NCBI GenBank assembly: GCA_023246275.1
Contig: JAHFIS010000034.1
Coordinates: forward strand, 1 to 7,481
Reading direction: 5' to 3'
Source of the DNA: Candidatus Uhrbacteria bacterium
GTDB taxonomy: Bacteria; Patescibacteriota; Patescibacteriia; UBA9934; GWF2-40-263
Length of the DNA: 7,481 nucleotides
In this document: positions 4,339 to 7,481 of the stretch, piece after piece
Layout of the letters: every line of letters begins with the position of its first letter
Position numbering within the stretch: position 1 is the first letter of the stretch
The notes under the pieces: model-generated
What the model was told of the DNA's origin: nothing
The model's input: only the letters and a program-made list of their open reading frames with translations
Database searches by the model: none
Program-made: the position numbers and the translations under genes

Positions 4339-4962
4339 ATGGGACTTACCCTGGAACTTGGACATCGTATCTCGCACCGTCTCGAAGCCCGGCTCACCCA
4401 CGCCCAGCGCGTCGAGCTCGCAAGCAAGCTCTGCCTGCGCCACCTCGAGCTCATCCGCGCCCTACACGGACAGGCGTACGATCCGAGCGCCGCGTGCCCG
4501 AGCTGTGGAACGCGGCTGACTGCCGGGGAGATCCTCCTTGGATTCTCCCGGGACCCGCGCGACTTCACCACGCGGTGCCCGCGCTGCCGGACGCGCTTCG
4601 AGGCGCGGCTCATCTGCTTCGGCAACGGGGTCAGGATCGAGGTGACCTTCTACTGCCCGTCGCAGACGCTCGACCAGCTCCGCGGCCTCGAGCGGTGCGC
4701 GCCCGATCAGATCGCCCACGACCGCCCGGGGGTCTACCAGTCCGCGCTCGCGCACCACGGGTCGCTCACCGCCGCGTTCAAGCTCATCGGCGTCGACTAC
4801 GACCTTGAACGTCCGGTGTCCTGGCGCGAAAGGGTCGCCCCGTTCCTCGGCATGCTCCCCGACACGAGCATCGCCCGCGCCGCGAACGTCCCTGTCGCGT
4901 CCGTCCGCGCCCTGCGCCGCGAGCAAGGAATCGCGAAGTTCGTCGCGAGCAAAGAACTCTGA
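4339..4962 (+). CDS. Zinc-ribbon protein with putative C-terminal helix-turn-helix
   Basis: This is a 207-aa soluble protein of no family I can name. The N-terminal ~45 residues are helical (HRISHRLEARLTHAQRVELASKLCLRHLELIRALHG). A four-Cys zinc ribbon follows: CPSC (C53, C56) and CPRC (C80, C83), with an unusually long 23-residue knuckle spacing. A strand-rich part (ARLICFGNGVRIEVTFYC, 89-106) and a helical middle come next. Residues 168-198 (PFLGMLPDTSIARAANVPVASVRALRREQGI) have the look of a helix-turn-helix: D-x-x-I-A-R-A-A-N-V-P-V-A-S-V-R with an Arg-rich recognition helix. A nucleic-acid-binding or regulatory role is therefore plausible. The ATG at 4339 follows GGAGG by 9 nt; the in-frame TTG at 4288 lies inside the -35 box and is not a start. 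Promoter and terminator enclose this gene alone, between two genes with the shared leader. Confidence 0.75.
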   Translation: MGLTLELGHRISHRLEARLTHAQRVELASKLCLRHLELIRALHGQAYDPSAACPSCGTRLTAGEILLGFSRDPRDFTTRCPRCRTRFEARLICFGNGVRIEVTFYCPSQTLDQLRGLERCAPDQIAHDRPGVYQSALAHHGSLTAAFKLIGVDYDLERPVSWRERVAPFLGMLPDTSIARAANVPVASVRALRREQGIAKFVASKEL

Positions 4963-4967
4963 CCGCT

Positions 4968-4999
4968 CGGCCCCGAGCCATGCTCCGGGCCGTTTTTTT
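4968..4999 (+). terminator. Rho-independent terminator of the zinc-ribbon/HTH gene
   Basis: CGGCCC (4968-4973) pairs with GGGCCG (4987-4992). After a C·C mismatch, GAGC (4975-4978) pairs with GCTC (4982-4985), with loop CAT. Seven T follow (4993-4999). Confidence 0.88.
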
Positions 5000-5026
5000 A
5001 TCGGGTTTGCTCCGACGGACGCGAGA

Positions 5027-5055
5027 TTGACACGGGCGGAAATCGGTGCTATTGT
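5027..5055 (+). promoter_or_regulatory. Sigma-70 promoter of the 281-aa coiled-coil gene
   Basis: TTGACA (5027-5032), a 17-bp spacer and TATTGT (5050-5055), with TGC before the -10. The predicted start near 5062 is directly ahead of the conserved hairpin. The whole unit is an offset copy (1388 bp) of the promoter at 3639-3667, with no insertions or deletions between -35 and the end of the hairpin. Confidence 0.78.
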
Positions 5056-5062
5056 CGCGCAT

Positions 5063-5092
5063 CGTCCGACTCGCCGATGCACGGCGCGGACG
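5063..5092 (+). ncRNA. Conserved 5'-leader hairpin, copy 2
   Basis: CGTCCG (5063-5068) pairs perfectly with CGGACG (5087-5092), and CGCCG (5072-5076) with CGGCG (5082-5086). The bulge is ACT and the loop ATGCA. Compared with 3675-3704 there are four base changes: three lie in the outer stem and keep pairing, one is in the bulge. The loop contains the self-complementary TGCA, so loop-loop contact is conceivable. AGAGGG (about 5097-5102) and the ATG (5109) follow. Confidence 0.65.
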
Positions 5093-5108
5093 AAGAAGAG
5101 GGATCCCC

Positions 5109-5954
5109 ATGCACCTCAACGCCCAGTCCATCCAGTTTCTCGCCAACCTGCTCGCCGTCGAGGAGTGGTTCGCGGGACCGCTCCCCGCGCGACTGCGGAA
5201 CGCGCTCGCCATGCGCGACCTGACGGACGTCGCGGAGACGACGCGGACCCAGCGCCCCAACCAGCTCCGGACCTTCGGGTACCTGCAGCACGCGGAGCGC
5301 GTGCTCAGCGGGGAACGCGGCTTCCGCACGTGGGTCAGCGAGAACGGGAAGAACGCCGTCGCCATCTCGGACACGAAGACGAACCTCACCGAGGACGAGA
5401 TCGAGGCCAACATCCGCGCATTCGGCTACGAGCCGCTGGAGGGGGAGAAGAACGCGAAGCGCGCCTGCCCCCCGTCCACGCCCTACGTCTGGGCCTCGTT
5501 GGACCGCACGCCCGAAGCCAGTCCGACGTCTCCCGATTCCGACGGCCCCAAGCCCGACGGTCCCGCCAACCTCACGCGCGAACAACGCGAGCTGCTCGAG
5601 GACCTGCGCGCCGAGTTCGCGAAGGAGTCGGAGGCGCTGGACGAGGCGAAGCGGCAGGCCGAGGCCGCCGGCGCGGACATCCGCCCGGTCCGACGCCGCG
5701 CGCGATTCCTCGAGGCGCTGCTCCCGCGGTACGAGGAGGCCGCGGCCCGGATCGACACGGGGAATCCGGCGGCCCCCGGCCTCGCGATTGAGATCGTCCG
5801 CGTCCGCGAGGAACTGGATGACACGAACGCGCGCCTTGTCGGCCTGAACGAAGGCGGACTCGCGAACCTCGAGTCGCAGGCGGCGGTGCTCGAATGCGTC
5901 GTCAGCGCCATCCTCGAGGCCATCGCCGCCATCAATAATCCCGTCGCCAGCTGA
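5109..5954 (+). CDS. Hypothetical 281-aa protein with C-terminal coiled-coil module
   Basis: Three parts can be seen. Residues 1-115 look globular and mostly helical (MHLNAQSIQFLANLLAVEEW..., FGYLQHAERVLSGERGFRTWV, TKTNLTEDEIEANIRAFGYEPL), and I cannot assign them to a family. Residues about 118-153 are a Pro/Ser/Asp-rich linker. Residues 154-281 are helical and rich in Ala, Glu, Arg and Leu. Residues 170-271 align without gaps to residues 33-134 of the protein at 3723, and VRRRARFLEALLP (194-206) closely resembles IRRRERLIAALLP near the sigma factor C terminus. No signal peptide or membrane segment is seen. ATG 5109 is chosen because AGAGGG lies 6 nt upstream and the leader hairpin ends 16 nt before it; the in-frame start at 5046 falls just before the -10 box. 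The gene has its own promoter and terminator. Function unknown. Confidence 0.75.
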   Translation: MHLNAQSIQFLANLLAVEEWFAGPLPARLRNALAMRDLTDVAETTRTQRPNQLRTFGYLQHAERVLSGERGFRTWVSENGKNAVAISDTKTNLTEDEIEANIRAFGYEPLEGEKNAKRACPPSTPYVWASLDRTPEASPTSPDSDGPKPDGPANLTREQRELLEDLRAEFAKESEALDEAKRQAEAAGADIRPVRRRARFLEALLPRYEEAAARIDTGNPAAPGLAIEIVRVREELDDTNARLVGLNEGGLANLESQAAVLECVVSAILEAIAAINNPVAS

Positions 5955-5986
5955 ACCCGCGCCACGCAACGGCCGGGTCTTTTTTT
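5955..5986 (+). terminator. Rho-independent terminator of the 281-aa coiled-coil gene
   Basis: ACCCG (5955-5959) pairs with CGGGT (5974-5978) and GCC (5961-5963) with GGC (5971-5973), with one bulged C. A T-tract follows at 5980-5986. It starts directly after the TGA. Confidence 0.82.
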
Positions 5987-5993
5987 ACGACCA

Positions 5994-6022
5994 TTGACGG
6001 AACCGTGAAAACGGACTAAAGT
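5994..6022 (+). promoter_or_regulatory. Sigma-70 promoter of the sigma factor gene
   Basis: TTGACG (5994-5999), a 17-bp spacer and TAAAGT (6017-6022), beginning 8 bases after the preceding terminator. The spacer contains a small CCGT/ACGG inverted repeat (6003-6006 and 6011-6014). The predicted start is near 6029. Confidence 0.65.
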
Positions 6023-6051
6023 CACCGGTCCCTGTTGCCATGGAGAGAACC

Positions 6052-7455
6052 TTGCAAACCGATCAGAATCGACGGTATCCGCGCCGCGCCAAGCGCTCGT
6101 TCGTTGACGACCCGAAGCCCTGGCTCCTTGCCGTCGGAGGACTGCGCCGCGGCCCGACCGGCATCCATTCGACCGCCATCGAGACGGCGGAGGCAAATCT
6201 GAGGCTGGTGCTTTGGAAGACGGGCTTCCACCCGCATAAGTCCGACGCCTTCCAGGAGGGCGTCATCGGCATGCTGCGCGCCTTCGAGACGTATGAGCCG
6301 AAAAAAGGAGGCGCCTTCTCGACCTACGCCTCGTACTGGATCAGGCAGAACATCCTTCGGATGCAGGACGAGCACTTCCCGTTCCATCTCCCGGAAGGGG
6401 TCAAGCAGATCGTCTGGGGATTCCGGCGACGGAAAAATCCGATCCCGTTCCCCATGAAGGACGCGGAGATCGCCGACCGTTACAACACCACCGAGGAAAC
6501 GGTTGCTCGCGCCAGAGAACTCGCGCGCGCCCGATACCTCCCCGTCCACGACCTCGTGCCGGTAAACGAGCGCGTCCCGACCGACGCGTCGCTGACCCGC
6601 GACGAGTGGGTGGAGCGCCATGACGCGCTCACCGACGGCGCGGCGACGCCCGAGGACGTCGCCGTTACCGCCGACAGGCTCGACGCCGTTCGGCGATCGC
6701 TCGCGATGCTTACTCCGCGCGAGCGCGAGGTCATCCGCTGGCGGTTCGGATTCGACGGCGACGAGGAATCGCTCGAGGACGTGGGGCGCAGGCTCGACGT
6801 GACTCGGGAGCGAGTCCGCCAGATCGAGATAAAGGCGATTCGAAAGCTTCGCTACGCCCGAGAGATCCACGATGACTCATACGGAACGGTTGGCGAACCG
6901 ATCGCGTGGTCGCACAGCCAGTACGAATGCGCCAAGCTCGTTCGCGCGCTTGCCAAGGGAGCCTTCCTGGGCGAGGACAGCTACGTGCCGAACGAGCTCG
7001 TCGAAGCCGTCGTCGCCTATTTCTTTCGCGCGTCCGTTCGTGGGACTCTCCGTGAAATGGAACGATCGGCCATTCTTGCGCGTTCGCCGGATCGGTGCGG
7101 ATGGAAGTCCGTCCGAGGCATCCAGGAACTCGGCCTGCCCGGCGGAACATCCGCGCGATTCGCTCCGCAGGAGGCCGCCGAACGGCTCCTGGCTCACTGG
7201 TCCCAAGGCGTCCGCGCCTTCGACGACCGACACTTCTGGCAGGACCCGGGCGACCTCTCCGCCGAGCGGAGGGCCGCCGAGCTCGAAATGCGAATCACAG
7301 CCATCAGGCGCCGAGAACGGCTCATCGCCGCCCTTCTCCCGTGCCTCCAATCCGACGTCCTCCGCGACCGCCGAGATGCCTTGGCACGCGAAGCCGAGCG
7401 TCTCCGCGCCGATCACGACGCCATTTTGTGCGCCATCGCCGAGCAGCACTCCTAG
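6052..7455 (+). CDS. RNA polymerase sigma-70 family factor with C-terminal extension
   Basis: This is a 467-aa cytoplasmic factor of the primary (RpoD/SigA-like) type. Region 2 is at about 48-118: EANLRLVLW, DAFQEGVIGMLRAFETYEPKKG and FSTYASYWIRQNILR. Region 3 is a weaker HTH-like stretch at about 135-170 (DAEIADRYNTTEETVARARELA). Region 4 is at about 213-268 (MLTPREREVIRWRFG; LEDVGRRLDVTRERVRQIEIKAIRKLR). Region 1.1 is missing and region 1.2 almost gone. The helix that reads the -35 (TRERVRQ) is fully conserved. In region 2.4 the first Trp of the WW pair is Tyr, and Thr440 (E. coli numbering) is Leu. About 200 residues follow region 4, where the family normally ends; the last 50 (IRRRERLIAALLP...) resemble the coiled-coil module of the genes at 3723 and 5109. 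TTG 6052 is preferred because GGAGAG lies 4 nt before it; ATG 6040, in frame and without an SD, is the alternative. Confidence 0.85.
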   Translation: MQTDQNRRYPRRAKRSFVDDPKPWLLAVGGLRRGPTGIHSTAIETAEANLRLVLWKTGFHPHKSDAFQEGVIGMLRAFETYEPKKGGAFSTYASYWIRQNILRMQDEHFPFHLPEGVKQIVWGFRRRKNPIPFPMKDAEIADRYNTTEETVARARELARARYLPVHDLVPVNERVPTDASLTRDEWVERHDALTDGAATPEDVAVTADRLDAVRRSLAMLTPREREVIRWRFGFDGDEESLEDVGRRLDVTRERVRQIEIKAIRKLRYAREIHDDSYGTVGEPIAWSHSQYECAKLVRALAKGAFLGEDSYVPNELVEAVVAYFFRASVRGTLREMERSAILARSPDRCGWKSVRGIQELGLPGGTSARFAPQEAAERLLAHWSQGVRAFDDRHFWQDPGDLSAERRAAELEMRITAIRRRERLIAALLPCLQSDVLRDRRDALAREAERLRADHDAILCAIAEQHS

Positions 7456-7459
7456 GCTG

Positions 7460-7481
7460 CAGCCGGATCCTCCCGGCTGTT
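7460..7481 (+). terminator. Probable terminator of the sigma factor gene, cut by the window edge
   Basis: CAGCCGG (7460-7466) pairs with CCGGCTG (7473-7479) around loop ATCCTC, five bases after the TAG. Only the first two T of a possible T-tract are inside the window. Confidence 0.65.

Noticed and set aside
4257..4808. Reading frame starting at ATG 4257 with GGAG just upstream
   Set aside because: The GGAG-ATG spacing is only 2 nt, it lies upstream of the promoter at 4288, and most of it overlaps the zinc-ribbon gene in another frame with an Arg/Pro-rich shadow translation.
5109..5954. The 281-aa protein as a phage tail or structural protein because of its coiled coil
   Set aside because: No phage genes surround it, and coiled-coil composition alone does not support such a call.
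1..7481. tRNA or rRNA genes, CRISPR array, insertion sequence, integrase or attachment site
   Set aside because: No regularly spaced repeats, no tRNA-like cloverleaf or CCA end, no transposase or recombinase motifs, and no terminal inverted repeats with target duplication were seen. Gene gaps are all under 150 bp and are explained by promoters, leaders and terminators.

Overview
This is a GC-rich bacterial window (roughly 60-65% GC by eye) with standard stop codons, Shine-Dalgarno (SD) sites of the GGAG/GGAGG type, and unusually clear sigma-70 promoters (TTGAC[A/G], 17-bp spacer, TA-rich -10). Recognisable genes are a minus-strand P-loop kinase-like protein, the MgtE magnesium transporter, ribosomal protein bS16 (rpsP), a SprT-like zinc metalloprotease, and a primary-type sigma-70 factor with an unusual C-terminal extension. 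The rest are orphan proteins. Compact genes, an rpsP detached from its usual rimM/trmD partners and many orphans would fit an uncultured lineage such as Patescibacteria/CPR. That placement is inference, not something the sequence proves.

Layout. Positions 1-141 hold the tail of a plus-strand gene and two back-to-back terminators facing each other. Positions 140-1968 hold two minus-strand genes (kinase-like, mgtE), the kinase gene with its own promoter. Positions 1969-2058 are a divergent promoter region for mgtE and rpsP. Positions 2059-2848 carry rpsP and a 121-aa orphan, separated by a terminator and two further perfect stem-loops. Positions 2861-3607 carry the SprT-like gene on the minus strand, convergent with the orphan and overlapping its terminator region. 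Positions 3608-7481 carry four plus-strand genes: a coiled-coil protein, a zinc-ribbon/HTH protein, a two-domain coiled-coil protein and the sigma factor. Each of the four has its own promoter and is followed by its own terminator or terminator-like hairpin.

How the parts relate. The four plus-strand genes at the right look like independent one-gene units, not an operon, yet they are linked in two ways. First, the coiled-coil genes at 3723 and 5109 share an almost identical promoter plus 5' leader (41 of 48 bases, same spacing). The leader folds into a bulged hairpin whose stem differences are compensatory, so a conserved RNA structure sits at or next to the predicted 5' end of both mRNAs. 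Second, the C-terminal regions of those two proteins align without gaps over about 100 residues, and a shorter version of the same R-R-R...A-L-L-P element ends the sigma factor. A paralogous module has therefore been placed on several neighbouring genes, one of them a transcription initiation factor. The function of this set is unknown; it is the most novel part of the window.

The sigma factor keeps the residues that read a TTGACA-type -35 element, which agrees with the -35 boxes found here, but has substitutions in region 2.4 and lacks most of region 1. Both clear divergent minus-strand genes (mgtE and the SprT-like gene) have an extended -10 only about 10 nt before their ATG and no SD, which predicts near-leaderless mRNAs.
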